Positions 1 to 12,768 of a DNA stretch of 64,000 bases are shown here, one piece after another. Under the pieces are notes generated by a model that ran no database searches, was not told the origin of the DNA, and worked only from the letters and a program-made list of their open reading frames with translations. Source of the stretch: Paulinella micropora (taxonomy: Eukaryota; Cercozoa; Imbricatea; Euglyphida); contig BJOX01000072.1 in NCBI GenBank assembly GCA_009731375.1, forward strand, positions 154,970 through 218,969. The letters are read 5' to 3'. The position numbers and the translations under genes were made by a program. The first letter of the stretch is position 1. Each line of letters begins with the position of its first letter.

Positions 1-36
<36 letters not shown>
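1..36. repeat. poly-A tract at window edge
   Basis: The window opens with 36 consecutive A. It may be the tail of a retroelement or a slippage tract; the left flank is not visible, so its origin cannot be decided. Confidence 0.8.
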
Positions 37-38
<2 letters not shown>

Positions 39-257
39 GCTGAAATGATTTGAGCAGATTATTATTACCTTCAAAAAGTTGTTGAAGTTTTGATCTCCTT
101 GTTTTCCGTGAGTTACCGTGGCATAACACTGCTGAAGCCATCCTTGGAAAACTTGTAAAAACTGGCTTTCAAGTGAGCGTTCTAAATTCAATAGCCAAAG
201 CTCTAGGTTTATTATTATTAATAGTACCCATACGCAAAGAATATTTTTCTCTCTCCT

Positions 258-377
258 CGTTGTTGTTGTTTCAATGTTAGTGTTGCTCCTGTTGCTGCTG
301 TTGTTGCTGTTGTTATTGTTGTTGTTGTTGCTGCTGCTGCTACTGCTGCTGTTGCTGCTTCTGTTGCTGTTTGTTGT
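258..377. repeat. (TTG/CTG)n triplet repeat
   Basis: Interrupted array of TTG and CTG (with TTA) triplets. It could read as Leu/Cys/Ala/Gln-type homopeptides, but no flanking coding sequence supports translation. Confidence 0.85.
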
Positions 378-511
378 CTCTCTTGTCCTTCGATAATATA
401 TTTGGTTTAAGAAAAACGTTGAACGTACATTTTCACAGCCAACACCTGGGGTGCGACCATGCTTTGCGCGTCATTTCAACCCAAAGTCCTTGTCTTGAGC
501 TTGTAGAGACT

Positions 512-552
<41 letters not shown>

Positions 553-1259
553 ATAAGTGCAATTTCCCTTATTTTGCCATAAATTCCCAGTCACGGGGAA
601 AACGGCTAAATTTCACGGAATCAAGTTTCCGTACAAATTTTCCTTATCCTTCAAACAGTTACTACACTTGCTACAAAAGGTTCGGGTCAACGCTATTAAC
701 GGGGGAGTTTAATAAATAAGGATGCCACAGCTTGTGTAACTTCAAGTACACTGATCCTAACAACCTTCACCACTCCGATAAAAGGTTATTAATAAGTAAA
801 ATATATAGGATAATTTTAAGGCCCTATGGGGTCGGTGGCAAGCTTCCAAGCTTCCCCCATACCGTTTATCCTACTTGAATACAACATAAAAAAAAACCGG
901 AAGTAATCTTCAAAACCGGAAATGTAATAAGAATTTATCTTAAAATACGCACACACATATATATATACATATATATATATCATAGTAATATGATATAATA
1001 ACAGTTGAAGGAATCACTTCCACAAGTGAATCAAGTTCCAGTAAAAACTAATATATAGCGAAATGATTAATAACGATGCAGTCAGTATACCGTGGCCGGG
1101 GCCGGTGCTACACTATGTCAGTAGCCACCCGCCGCCACCACAGTCCACAACACTTTACGGTGTATATTACTGGGTACATTCAACTGTCAAACTCAGCCAT
1201 CGAATTTTAGTTAACGGCTAGATTTCAGATCATAGTAGCGGTCAGATTTCGAATTAGTG
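378..1259. other. non-repetitive AT-rich stretch, no gene seen
   Basis: Mostly unique sequence with a (GA)n run at 511-551 and a short (TA)n run near 957-980. I see no open frame with a recognisable product, no tRNA-like fold and no splice-bounded exon I would defend. Confidence 0.5.
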
Positions 1260-1267
1260 GTCCTGTT

Positions 1268-1372
1268 TTTTTTTTTTGTTTTTTTTTTGTTTTTTTTGTT
1301 TTTTTTTTTTTGAAGTTGTTTTGTTTTTTTTGAAACTTCAGTCAATTTTTTAAGTTTTTTTTTTTAAGTTTC
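1268..1372. repeat. T-rich tract
   Basis: Runs of T broken by single G or short GAAG interruptions. On the opposite strand this would resemble a decayed poly-A tail, but no element body is recognisable beside it. Confidence 0.7.
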
Positions 1373-2038
1373 AGTGCCACGGAATCATCTTATGTTATTA
1401 ATACAATATATTAATATATGTATATATTTTAGAGAGACTGATTTGCTGAGAGAGAAGATATTAAATTATATAAAATTTCAAGAATAGTTTTTGATGTTGC
1501 ATTTTTGCCACGGTTCATCATGGTGTCCACTTCGCCACTGATTTTTACGTGACTCATGATTTTTTTTCTAGTATTTTTTTTTATTTTTTAAGTTATTAAT
1601 AGTATAATAATTTTTAGTGTTTTTCCTATCATTTATTAATAATATTTGTAGACATTTTATGTACATATTTTGTTCCAACTCTGATGCTATATTAATATAT
1701 AATATATACCAACTATATATATTGATCATCACTTCTGCAGAGCTGGCAAAGGAGGCGACCACCCGTTTGAGAGCACCTGGCCTCTTACAGAGGACGAGTT
1801 TTAGGTGTTTTTGAGCCTCCTCATTCACATTTCTTTCAAGTAGCCTACAGGGGGCGCAAATGACATTGGTCCAAACCCATTCAAATGTGTACAGATGGCC
1901 TACAGGGGGACGAACTTTGGCAAGCACATGTCCCTCAATCGGTTCGATGTTATTTCAAGTGCCTAAAGTTTGCTCCCCCCCCCCTCCATACACACAGAAG
2001 CAGACCCTTTTCTTACTATCAATGCTTGTTTTGCAGAG
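1373..2038. other. AT-rich stretch then unique sequence upstream of transposase fragment
   Basis: The first ~360 bp is AT-rich and featureless. The part from about 1735 is more balanced and has a 12-bp direct repeat, GCCTACAGGGGG, at 1843-1854 and 1898-1909. It ends in a pyrimidine-rich run and a TTGCAG at 2031-2036 just before the piggyBac-like frame. It may be part of the same decayed transposon, but no further transposase motif is visible. Confidence 0.4.
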
Positions 2039-2330
2039 GCGGTTGATAAGGCGCAGGATTCTATCGTGCCGGGGGGTACGATTACACTGTTGATGAAAGC
2101 ATGGGTCAGTACACAGTACTACTACACTCAGTGACTGGCGATACTACAATATGCCTGGGCAAATGGTCACCAGAAAGCACATCCCTGTTGGGAGAGAGTA
2201 TCACACACGGCGTGTGACGGAGTCTGGGATCTGTATCGCCATGGAGATGGTGGAGGTAAGTGATAGGCAAAGAGAGTTTGCAGCTACTCTGGAGGTCACC
2301 GCCACTACTCTTATCAACTTGCAAGACAGA
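2039..2330 (+). pseudogene. piggyBac-like transposase fragment, frameshifted
   Basis: Two adjoining frames give one continuous resemblance to a DDE transposase of the piggyBac type (DDE_Tnp_1_7). The frame from 2039 reads AVDKAQDSIVPGGTITLLMK and stops with TGA at 2132. The next frame, open from 2094, carries YYNMPGQMVTRKHIPVGRE and then GICIAMEMVE at about 2223-2255. The order PG..v..RK..PvGrE...T...sGi...mEi.E is the pattern I know from piggyBac-like proteins of animals, oomycetes and algae. The expected acidic D-E pair after TITL reads LM here, and a +1 frameshift lies between about 2101 and 2131, so the copy is dead. No terminal inverted repeats or TTAA target duplications are visible. 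The match is from memory of the family, not from a search. Confidence 0.5.
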
Positions 2331-2595
2331 TCAGTCTTTTCAATAATAAAGCATATTGAGTACTGCAATTTACGAACACGTAAATTGATAATATATGAAA
2401 ATTGATTAAATATGAAAATTGATAATCAATTTTGTTGTAAAAAAAAGGATATGGGGAGAGAGAGAGAGGGGAAGATAGTCAACCAAGCATAGTGCGAAAG
2501 AATGAAATAGCTTCTAGACGCCTTAAACAAGCGGCTACAATCGAAACTTACTTCTCTAAAGGCCAAAAGCAGCCATCATAGCACCTACAACAACA

Positions 2596-3268
2596 CACAT
2601 GCATGCATGCATGTATGTATGTAATGTATGTATGTACTGTATGTATCTATGTACGTACGGTATGTCTGTATGTATGTATGTATGTACACACTGTCACATA
2701 TGCAAACATAAAGAACTGCGACACAGAAACGGGAGTGTATGTTGTTCTAGATTTGATGCTAGTTTTTTTACCCAAACCTTCAGATGTATGTGACTGTTGT
2801 TGTTGATGTTATTGTTGTTATTGTTGTTGTTGTTATTGTTGTTAATGATGATGATGATGTTGTTGTTGATGACGATGTATGTATGTATGTACGTATGTAT
2901 GTGTGTATGTAACCTCGTGCTAACAACCTTTGGGCAGCAGGCACATGTATGTTATGTATGTAACGCATTTATGTATGTATGTATGTATGCATGTTATGTA
3001 TATATATGTATGTATGTATATTATGTATGCATGTTATGTATGTTTTGTATGTATGTATGTTTTGTATGTTACGTATTGTATGTATGTAGATATGTAGGTA
3101 TTCTATGTAATGTATGTAAAGTATGTAATGTATGTAATGTATTTAAGTATGTATGTATGTATGTATATAATGACTATGTATGTATGTTATTTATGTATGT
3201 TACGTACGCTGTGTTATACATATGTACTTATGTACGTATGTAAGTACATATGTATCTATGTATGCATG
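2596..3268. repeat. (ATGT)n array with TTG/GAT island
   Basis: Tetranucleotide ATGT/ATGC repeat interrupted by a unique piece (2690-2790), a (TTG)(ATG) triplet island (2795-2875) and short cores such as the AACCTCG.GC..ACAA motif at about 2910 and 3274. Open frames across it are Tyr-Val-Cys-Met repeat translations. Confidence 0.85.
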
Positions 3269-3687
3269 TATGTAACCTCGCGCCGACAAACTTTCAGCAG
3301 CAGGTAGCGCGGCAGCCATCGTTGTCGCCTTGAGGAACATACCAAACTAACCAGAGATAGGTAGGTATAGCTAGGTAGGTAGGTTAGGTAGGTAGGTAGA
3401 TAAATAGATAGGTAGGTAGGTAGATAGATAGATAGATAGATGGACACGCCATCGTTGTCGCCTTGAGAAAACATACCAAACTAACCAGAAATAGATAGTA
3501 GGTAGGTAGGTATAGCTAGGTAGGTAGGTAGGTAGGTAGGTAGGTTAGGTAGGTAGGTGCGCTGCAGCCATCGTTGTCACCTTGAGGAAAATTCCAAACT
3601 AACCAGAGATAGATAGAAGGTAGGTAGGTATATCTAGGTAGGTAGGTAGGTTAGGTAGGTAGGTGCTCTGCAGCCATCGTTGTAGAG
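3269..3687 (+). repeat. core-microsatellite array (GCAGCCATCGTTGTC core)
   Basis: A core of about 50 nt beginning GCAGCCATCGTTGTCGCCTT and ending near AACCAGAGATAG occurs at about 3312, 3448, 3563 and 3670. The last copy is cut by the N gap. Copies are separated by (GGTA)n/(GATA)n arrays of different length. This is the first of many arrays in the window with the same plan. Confidence 0.85.
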
Positions 3688-3812
3688 NNNNNNNNNNNNN
3701 NNNNNNNNNNNNNNNNNNNNNNNNNNNGAGAGAGAGAGGGGGGGGGGAGGGAGGGAGGGAGAGAGAGAGATAGAGAGAGAGCGTGCGTGAGAGAGAGAGA
3801 GAAAGAGAGAGG

Positions 3813-3849
<37 letters not shown>

Positions 3850-3860
3850 GACAGACAGAG
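3688..3860. repeat. assembly gap and (GA)n array
   Basis: N at 3688-3727, then GA dinucleotide repeat with GGGA and GAAA interruptions to about 3847. The array probably continues through the gap. Confidence 0.85.
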
Positions 3861-4722
3861 AGTATATGTGTGCGTATGTGTCTTGTGCTTTTCTTGTTGT
3901 TGTTGCTGTTGCAGACATACAGACAAACATGCACGGTCACATACACACAGCTAGACTGAAGTCTACTAAATAGCGTATGTATTACCCCTAGTCCAGCACA
4001 CACCCCGATGAGGAGAGAAGTCATGTCGCCATTCTGGTTTCCGTCAGAGCTCATCTTCCAAAAATGACTACACAACAACAATAACGATAACAAGAAAACA
4101 GCAATAGCAACAGTAACAGCAACCGCAACAGCAACAACGCGTGGTCTGGTTGCCCTTCAAGTCCTAGCAAGTTCCTGCTATTCCGATTTGTGGAAAAGCA
4201 GAGAGGGCACTCGCACGATATTTCCTTGCGTAGTGAAAAAGAAATGTCTACAGTTGCATCTTCCTCCAGCAAATTCTCCCTAACCATAAAAACAAAACAA
4301 AGCAAACAAGTAACGAACAATGACTAGAACGGCAACAACAACAAAAGAAACGCACTTAGAGAACTCACAGCTCGAGAGCAGTAAGTTCCAGTGCCCAAGT
4401 CCTTCCCTGGCTTTCTCAATTTGACAGAAAACGAACGTTGCACAGCACGGTTGCGCGCGACGCGCAATTTTTTTCTTGACGCTATTGCACACTTTTGCGA
4501 GCCGGGCTAACACAATTTTCATTTTGCCGCCGGAGCGGCCGTACCTTTTTCTTTTTCTTTTTACCGTAATTTGCAGTATTTTTAGAATTCCGGCTACCCA
4601 AAGTGTCGTAAATAATCCACGTATTCTGCGGCGGAAAAGCGTACTTCAATTTAATCAAATCCGGATAAGGTGGCACCGATGACAGACTACCCAGGTACAG
4701 AGCCGCGCGACTGTGGAGCCGG
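3861..4722. other. unique sequence, no gene recognised
   Basis: Mixed-composition sequence with a CAA/CAG/ACA-rich patch at about 4072-4135. Open frames up to about 90 codons exist on the minus strand, but they contain no motif I recognise and run into the low-complexity patch. No splice-bounded exon is convincing. Confidence 0.45.
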
Positions 4723-4920
4723 ATGACCTGCAACCAGATCTAACCTTTTTTTTTTATTTTGTTGGAAAGTTCACAGTTCTTCCCCAATATCTCTCCACTC
4801 CCTTCTTGTGGTTCGCAATCATTGGATGAGCTACAACCAGATCTAACTTTTTATATTTTGTTGGAAAGTTCAATCATTGCGGACCACAAGAAGGGAGTGG
4901 AGAGATATTGGGGAAGAACT
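4723..4920. repeat. fold-back repeat with nested direct repeat
   Basis: The 50-bp arms at 4775-4824 and 4871-4920 are inverted copies matching at 48 of 50 positions by eye, with a 46-bp loop. The loop (4826-4870) is itself a direct copy of the 50 bp just left of the first arm (4723-4773): both read GAT-GA-CT.CAACCAGATC and then a T-rich run to TTGGAAAGTTCA. This left-unit, arm, left-unit, inverted-arm order is what a template switch with local re-copying would leave. A MITE is the alternative, but no target duplication is evident. Confidence 0.85.
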
Positions 4921-5246
4921 CTAGGTGCAAGTTGTAGTGTGAAAAAGCACACGTAGCAGCAATTTGCTTGCGCTGGGTGCTTGATTTGAACGATGTCGTA
5001 TGGGTGTAAAACTTCGAACCCGTTGAGAAATCGCCTTTCCTTTTCTCCCTGTGTGCGTTAGAATCAGTGAATCATCATGAGGCTAGGAAGACCGCCTCGT
5101 CCAGTCCTCGCAGAAAAAACAGGTGAGTGAACAGAATTCATGAAAGCATCAAGGCCCTAACAGAGCCAGCAATCTATCTGGCTCTCGTGCATACACAACA
5201 TCATACATTCTACAATGCATGAAGATCCATGCTACGTGTACAGAGG
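4921..5246. other. unique sequence with one exon-like ORF start
   Basis: No repeat is present. An ATG at 5077 opens 15 codons (MRLGRPPRPVLAEKT) that end in CAG followed by GTGAGT at 5123, a good consensus splice donor. This could be a first coding exon, but short ATG-donor pairs occur by chance and no downstream exon was found among the repeats. Confidence 0.25.
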
Positions 5247-5250
5247 TACA

Positions 5251-5281
<31 letters not shown>

Positions 5282-5694
5282 GTACATACATATGTACATA
5301 CATACATACATAACATAACATAACATAACATAACATAACATGACATAACATAACATGACATAACATAACATAACACATAACACATAACACATAACATGAC
5401 ATAACATAACATAACATAACATGATAACATAACATAACTTACCATACCATACCATAATATAACATAACATAACATAACATAACATGACATAACATAACAT
5501 GACATGACATGACATAACATAAAATAACATAAAACATAATAACATAAAACATAACATAAAACATAACAAAACATAACATAACGTAACATAACATAATATG
5601 TAACATAACATAACATAACATAACATCACATAACTTACATATACTTACATACTTACATACTTACATACTTACATACTTACATACTTACTTACAT

Positions 5695-5725
<31 letters not shown>

Positions 5726-5935
5726 CATACATACATACATACATACATGCATACATGCATACATGCATGCATGCATACACACATACATACATACATATCC
5801 ATCCATACATACATACATACATACATACACATACATGCATACATGCATACATACATACATACATACATACATACATACATACATACATACGTACGTACAT
5901 ACATACATACGTACATATGAAACGGACGTACGTAC
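5247..5935. repeat. (CATA)n, (ATAAC)n and (CTTA/CATA)n arrays
   Basis: CATA repeat to about 5310, then a 330-bp pentamer array of ATAAC (5310-5640, with ATGAC and AAAAC variants), then ACTT/ACAT, then CATA again to about 5930. The pentamer is not a known telomere repeat. Minus-strand frames here are Met-Leu-Cys-Tyr-Val repeat translations. Confidence 0.95.
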
Positions 5936-5941
5936 TAACGT

Positions 5942-7620
<1,679 letters not shown>

Positions 7621-7966
7621 ATCCACGACATGCAACTATCATTGTTATTATTGTTATTATTATTATTCTTGTTTTTGTTGTTTTTGTTGTTGATGATGCT
7701 GCTGCTGACGTTTATGATGTTTTTGTTGACAGTAATGTTGTTGTTGTTGTTGATGAGGATGTTTTTGTTGTTGTCGTTGTTGCTGTTGTTGTTACTGTTC
7801 TTGGTTGTGGAAGTACTAATAATCACAGTAGTGGCAGCAGCGGTAGTTAGTAGTAGTAGTAGTGGTGGTGGTGGTGGTTGGTGGTGATGGTAGTGGTAGT
7901 AGTGGTAGTAGTGGTTGGTGGTGATAGTAGTGGAAGTAGTGGTGGTAGTGGTAGAAGTGGTAGTAA

Positions 7967-8032
<66 letters not shown>

Positions 8033-8154
8033 CAGTAGCAGCAGCAGCAGTAGTAGTAGGTAGTAGTAGTGGTAGTAGTAGTAGTAGTAGTAGTTGTAGT
8101 AGTAGTCGTAGTAGTAGTAGTAGTAGTAATAGTAGTAGTAATAGTAGCAGTTGC

Positions 8155-8238
<84 letters not shown>

Positions 8239-8353
8239 ATGGTAGTAGTAGTTGTAGTAGGTAGTAGTAGTGGTAGTAGTGGTAGTAGGAGTAGTAGTGG
8301 TAGAAGTGGTAGTAGTGGTAGTAGGAGTGTAGTGGTAGTAGTATCTATCCCAA

Positions 8354-8452
<99 letters not shown>

Positions 8453-8795
8453 TACTACTTCTACTACTACTTCTACTACCACTTCTACTACTACTACTAC
8501 CTACTACTACTACTTACTACTACTACTACTATTACTACTACTACTACCTACTACTACTACTACTAGTAGTAGTCGTAGTAGGAGTAGTAGTGGTAGTAGT
8601 GGTAGTAGGAGTAGTAGGAGTAGTAGGAGTAGTAGTGGTAGTAGGAGTAGTAGTGGTAGTAGTGGTAGTAGGAGTAGTAGGAGTAGGAGTAGTAGTGGTA
8701 GTAGGAGTAGTAGTGGTAGTAGTGGTAGTAGGAGTAGTAGTAGAAGTAGTAGTAGTAGTAGTAGTAGGTAGTAGTAGTGGTAGTAGTGGTAGTAG

Positions 8796-8831
<36 letters not shown>

Positions 8832-9228
8832 GAGTAGTAGTGGTAGTAGTGGTATGGTAGTAGGAGTAGTAGTGGTAGTAGGAGTATTAGGAGTAGTAGC
8901 GGTAGTAGTGGTAATAGGAGTAGTAGTGGTAGTAGTGGTAGTAGGAGTAGTAGTGGTAGTAGTGGTAGTAGGAGTAGTGTAGTAGTGGTAGTAGTAGTAG
9001 TAGTAGTATTAGTAGTAGTAGTAGTAGGTAGTAGTAGTGGTAGTAGTAGGAGTAGTAGTGGCAGTAGTGGTAGTAGGAGTAGTAGTGGGAGTAGTGGTAG
9101 TAGGAGTAGTAGTGGTAGTAGTGGTAGTAGGAGTAGCAATGGTAGTAGTGGTAGTAGGAGTAGTAGTGGTAGTAGTGGTAGTAGGAGTAGTAGTGGTAGT
9201 AGTGGTAGTAGTAGTAGTAGTAGTAGTA

Positions 9229-9262
<34 letters not shown>

Positions 9263-9305
9263 GTAGTAGTAGTGGTAGTAGGAGTAGTAGTCGTAGTAGC
9301 AGTAA

Positions 9306-9377
<72 letters not shown>

Positions 9378-9425
9378 GTAGTAGTAGTCGTAGTAGTAGT
9401 AGTAGTGGTAGTAGTGGTAGTAGGA
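7621..9425. repeat. (TTG), (TAG)n and (CTA)n arrays with strand switches and 27-bp superrepeat
   Basis: TTG/TTA-rich DNA (7640-7830) leads to (TAG)n (7845-8350), back to (CTA)n (8355-8562), then (TAG)n again (8563-9425). Since TAG is the complement of CTA, the change at about 8562 is an inverted junction with essentially no spacer. From about 8585 to 9220 the triplets form a higher-order 27-bp unit (AGTAGTGGT, AGTAGGAGT, AGTAGTGGT) repeated many times. The long Val/Leu/Ser frames are repeat translations. Confidence 0.95.
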
Positions 9426-9449
9426 GGACTACGCAGGGGAAATTTATCC

Positions 9450-9523
9450 CTCGTATGTATTTATGTATGTATGTATGTTTGTATGTATGCATGTATGTAT
9501 GCATATTCATGACTTACCCCTCC

Positions 9524-9557
<34 letters not shown>

Positions 9558-9679
9558 TGTATGTATGCATATATGTATGCATGCATGCATGCATGCATGT
9601 ATGTATGTATGTATGTATGTATGTATGTATGTATGTATGTATGTATGTACATACATATATACATACATACATACATACA
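9450..9679. repeat. (ATGT)n then (CATA)n array
   Basis: ATGT repeat with ATGC variants switches to its complement CATA at about 9648-9660, giving another inverted microsatellite junction. Confidence 0.93.
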
Positions 9680-10051
9680 GCGGTGAGAGAAGGGTAAGTT
9701 TCACCTTCAAAACAGACATACATACATACATACATACATACATACATACATACATACATACATACATACAGCGGTGAGAGAAGGGTAAGTTTCACCTTCA
9801 ACATACATACATACATACATACATACATACAGCGGTGAGAGATGGGTAAGTTTCACCTTCAAAACAGACATACATACATACATACATACACACACACATA
9901 CATACATATATACATACATACACAAGCGGTGAGAGAAGGGTAAGTTTCACCTTCAAAATAGACATACATGCATACACACATACATACATACATACACAAG
10001 CGGTGAGAGAAGGGTAAGTTTCACCTTCTACATACATACATACATATGTAC

Positions 10052-10082
<31 letters not shown>

Positions 10083-10186
10083 TGTATGTATGTCTGTCTT
10101 GAAGGTGAAACTTACCCTTCTCTCACCGCTGTATGTATGAATGTGTGTATGTATGTTGAAGGTGAAACTTATCCTTCTCTCACCGC
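9680..10186. repeat. 31-bp core x7 in (CATA)n, orientation flips at ~10050
   Basis: A 31-nt core running from GCGGTGAGAGAAGGGTAAGT to TTCACCTTCAA occurs on the plus strand at 9680, 9771, 9832, 9926 and 10000, and on the minus strand at 10099-10129 and 10156-10186. Spacers are CATA arrays on the left side and the complementary TATG arrays after the flip, so microsatellite and core invert together around CATATGTACATATG at about 10045-10058. The core itself has near dyad symmetry (AGGGTAAG and CACCTTCA flanks). The spacing resembles a CRISPR array, but spacers are simple repeats in eukaryotic DNA. Confidence 0.93.
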
Positions 10187-10209
10187 GGCTGCTCACGCCA
10201 TGGGGTAGA

Positions 10210-10210
<1 letters not shown>

Positions 10211-10293
<83 letters not shown>

Positions 10294-10354
10294 CTCCCTC
10301 GGCGTCTGTATTTGCTGTATACACACACACACACATATACATATATATATATAT

Positions 10355-10405
<51 letters not shown>

Positions 10406-10490
10406 GTGTGTGTGTATGTATGTATGTATGTATGTATGTATATATATATATAAATATATATGTATGCATATATATATGTATGTATGTATG

Positions 10491-10524
<34 letters not shown>

Positions 10525-10571
10525 TACTTAGCTACATACCTGCCTGAGGCACTCTTCCTCCCTACTTACCT

Positions 10572-10664
<93 letters not shown>
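10211..10664. repeat. (CT)n, (CA)n, (TA)n, (ATGT)n and poly-C
   Basis: CT repeat 10211-10290, a short unique piece, then CA, TA, GT and ATGT arrays to about 10525, and a poly-C run of about 92 nt at 10573-10664 that ends at a gap. Such a long C run can form i-motif or G-quadruplex DNA and is a likely cause of the assembly break. Confidence 0.93.
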
Positions 10665-11188
10665 NNNNNNNNNNNNNNNNNNNNNNNNNNNNNNNNNNNN
10701 NNNNNNNNNNNNNNNNNNNNNNNNNNNNNNNNNNNNNNNNNNNNNNNNNNNNNNNNNNNNNNNNNNNNNNNNNNNNNNNNNNNNNNNNNNNNNNNNNNNN
10801 NNNNNNNNNNNNNNNNNNNNNNNNNNNNNNNNNNNNNNNNNNNNNNNNNNNNNNNNNNNNNNNNNNNNNNNNNNNNNNNNNNNNNNNNNNNNNNNNNNNN
10901 NNNNNNNNNNNNNNNNNNNNNNNNNNNNNNNNNNNNNNNNNNNNNNNNNNNNNNNNNNNNNNNNNNNNNNNNNNNNNNNNNNNNNNNNNNNNNNNNNNNN
11001 NNNNNNNNNNNNNNNNNNNNNNNNNNNNNNNNNNNNNNNNNNNNNNNNNNNNNNNNNNNNNNNNNNNNNNNNNNNNNNNNNNNNNNNNNNNNNNNNNNNN
11101 NNNNNNNNNNNNNNNNNNNNNNNNNNNNNNNNNNNNNNNNNNNNNNNNNNNNNNNNNNNNNNNNNNNNNNNNNNNNNNNNNNNNNNNN
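10665..11188. other. assembly gap after poly-C
   Basis: 524 N between poly-C and (TCCC)n/(CCTA)n sequence. Confidence 0.99.
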
Positions 11189-11432
11189 TCCCTCCCTCCC
11201 TACCTACCTACCTACCTACCTACCTACATACATACATACATACATACATACATACATACATACATACATAACGTACGTACGGTACGTACTTACATACGGT
11301 ACGTATGGTACACGTACGTACGTACGTACGTACTTACATACAGTACGTACGGTACACGTACGTCGTACGTACGTACGGTACGTACGTACATACGTGCGTA
11401 CACATACGTACGTACGTACGTACGTACATACA

Positions 11433-11465
<33 letters not shown>

Positions 11466-11539
11466 GTGAAGGGTAACGCCTGGCGCTCTATCCCTAGCTA
11501 TCAAGAAAAGACACTCCTGTAATGGTAGTAAGTGGTCTG

Positions 11540-11573
<34 letters not shown>

Positions 11574-11637
11574 CATCTATCTATCTATCTATCCATCTAT
11601 CCATCCATCCATCCATCCATCCATCTGTCTGTCTGTA

Positions 11638-11714
<77 letters not shown>

Positions 11715-11778
11715 CCTTCCTCCCTTCCTCCCTCCCTCCCACCCTCCCTCCCTCCCTCCTTCCATCCATCCATCCATC
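11189..11778. repeat. (CCTA), (CATA), (CGTA), (CTAT), (CATC), (CT) arrays
   Basis: A relay of related tetramers. The stretch 11268-11430 is rich in GTAC and CGTACG, making dense short palindromes. A 70-bp unique piece at 11464-11537 separates it from CTAT, CATC, CTGT, CT and CCCT arrays that end at the next gap (11779-11996). Confidence 0.93.
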
Positions 11779-11996
11779 NNNNNNNNNNNNNNNNNNNNNN
11801 NNNNNNNNNNNNNNNNNNNNNNNNNNNNNNNNNNNNNNNNNNNNNNNNNNNNNNNNNNNNNNNNNNNNNNNNNNNNNNNNNNNNNNNNNNNNNNNNNNNN
11901 NNNNNNNNNNNNNNNNNNNNNNNNNNNNNNNNNNNNNNNNNNNNNNNNNNNNNNNNNNNNNNNNNNNNNNNNNNNNNNNNNNNNNNNNNNNNNNNN
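11779..11996. other. assembly gap
   Basis: 218 N after (CATC)n. Confidence 0.99.
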
Positions 11997-12089
11997 CAAC
12001 TCTCCCTTCTTCAAAATGTTATATGGCTAAGCGCGCTCTTTTCCTGCCCATCACCACATCTCTCGGTCGTTTTCTCGGCAAAAGACAGC

Positions 12090-12196
12090 TCGGACAAAAA
12101 AGGCAGTACATGAGGACAAAAAGGCACTGGATGGACGAAAAAGGTAGTAGCTGGGTCAAAGAGGCAGTAGATGGGAACAAAAAGGCAGTACTTGGT
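12090..12196 (+). repeat. ~21-bp minisatellite, five degenerate units
   Basis: Five imperfect copies of a unit like GACAAAAAGGCAGTAGATGG. One frame is open through it (lysine-, tryptophan- and methionine-containing), but it joins N on one side and CATA repeat on the other, so I do not call a gene. Confidence 0.75.
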
Positions 12197-12218
12197 ACCG
12201 CCGCCGACAGTCTCGTGT

Positions 12219-12713
12219 GTACATACATACACTCATATACATACATACATACATACATACATACATACATACATACATACATACATACATACATACATAC
12301 ATGCATGCATAGATACATACATACATACATACATACATACATACAGACATACATACATACATACATGCATGCATGCATACATACATACATACATACATAC
12401 ATACATACATGCGTGCATGCATACATGCATACATACATACATACATACATACATACATACATCATACATACATACATACATACATACATACATACATACA
12501 CACAAGCATACAAGCATACAAACATACAAACATAAAAACATACAAACATACAAACATACAAACAAACATACATACATACATACATACATGCATACAAACA
12601 TACAAACATTCATACATACATACATACATACATGCATACATACATAACATACATACATAACATACATACATACATACATACATACATACATACATACATA
12701 CATACGTACATAC

Positions 12714-12766
<53 letters not shown>
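12219..12766. repeat. (CATA)n array ending in (TA)n
   Basis: CATA repeat with CATG, CAGA and CAAA variants to about 12725, then TA dinucleotides to 12765. Confidence 0.95.

Positions 12767-12768
<2 letters not shown>

Noticed and set aside
2037-2254. Spliced host exon (TTGCAG acceptor, GTAAGT donor)
   Set aside because: Similarity to a transposase appears to continue past the donor, and the frame is broken inside, so a decayed transposon explains it better.
5310-5640. Telomeric or subtelomeric repeat
   Set aside because: ATAAC is not a known telomere unit, and no TTAGGG-type array exists in the window.
9680-10186. CRISPR-like array (31-bp repeats with regular spacers)
   Set aside because: Spacers are CATA simple repeat, orientation flips within the array, no cas genes, and the DNA is eukaryotic.
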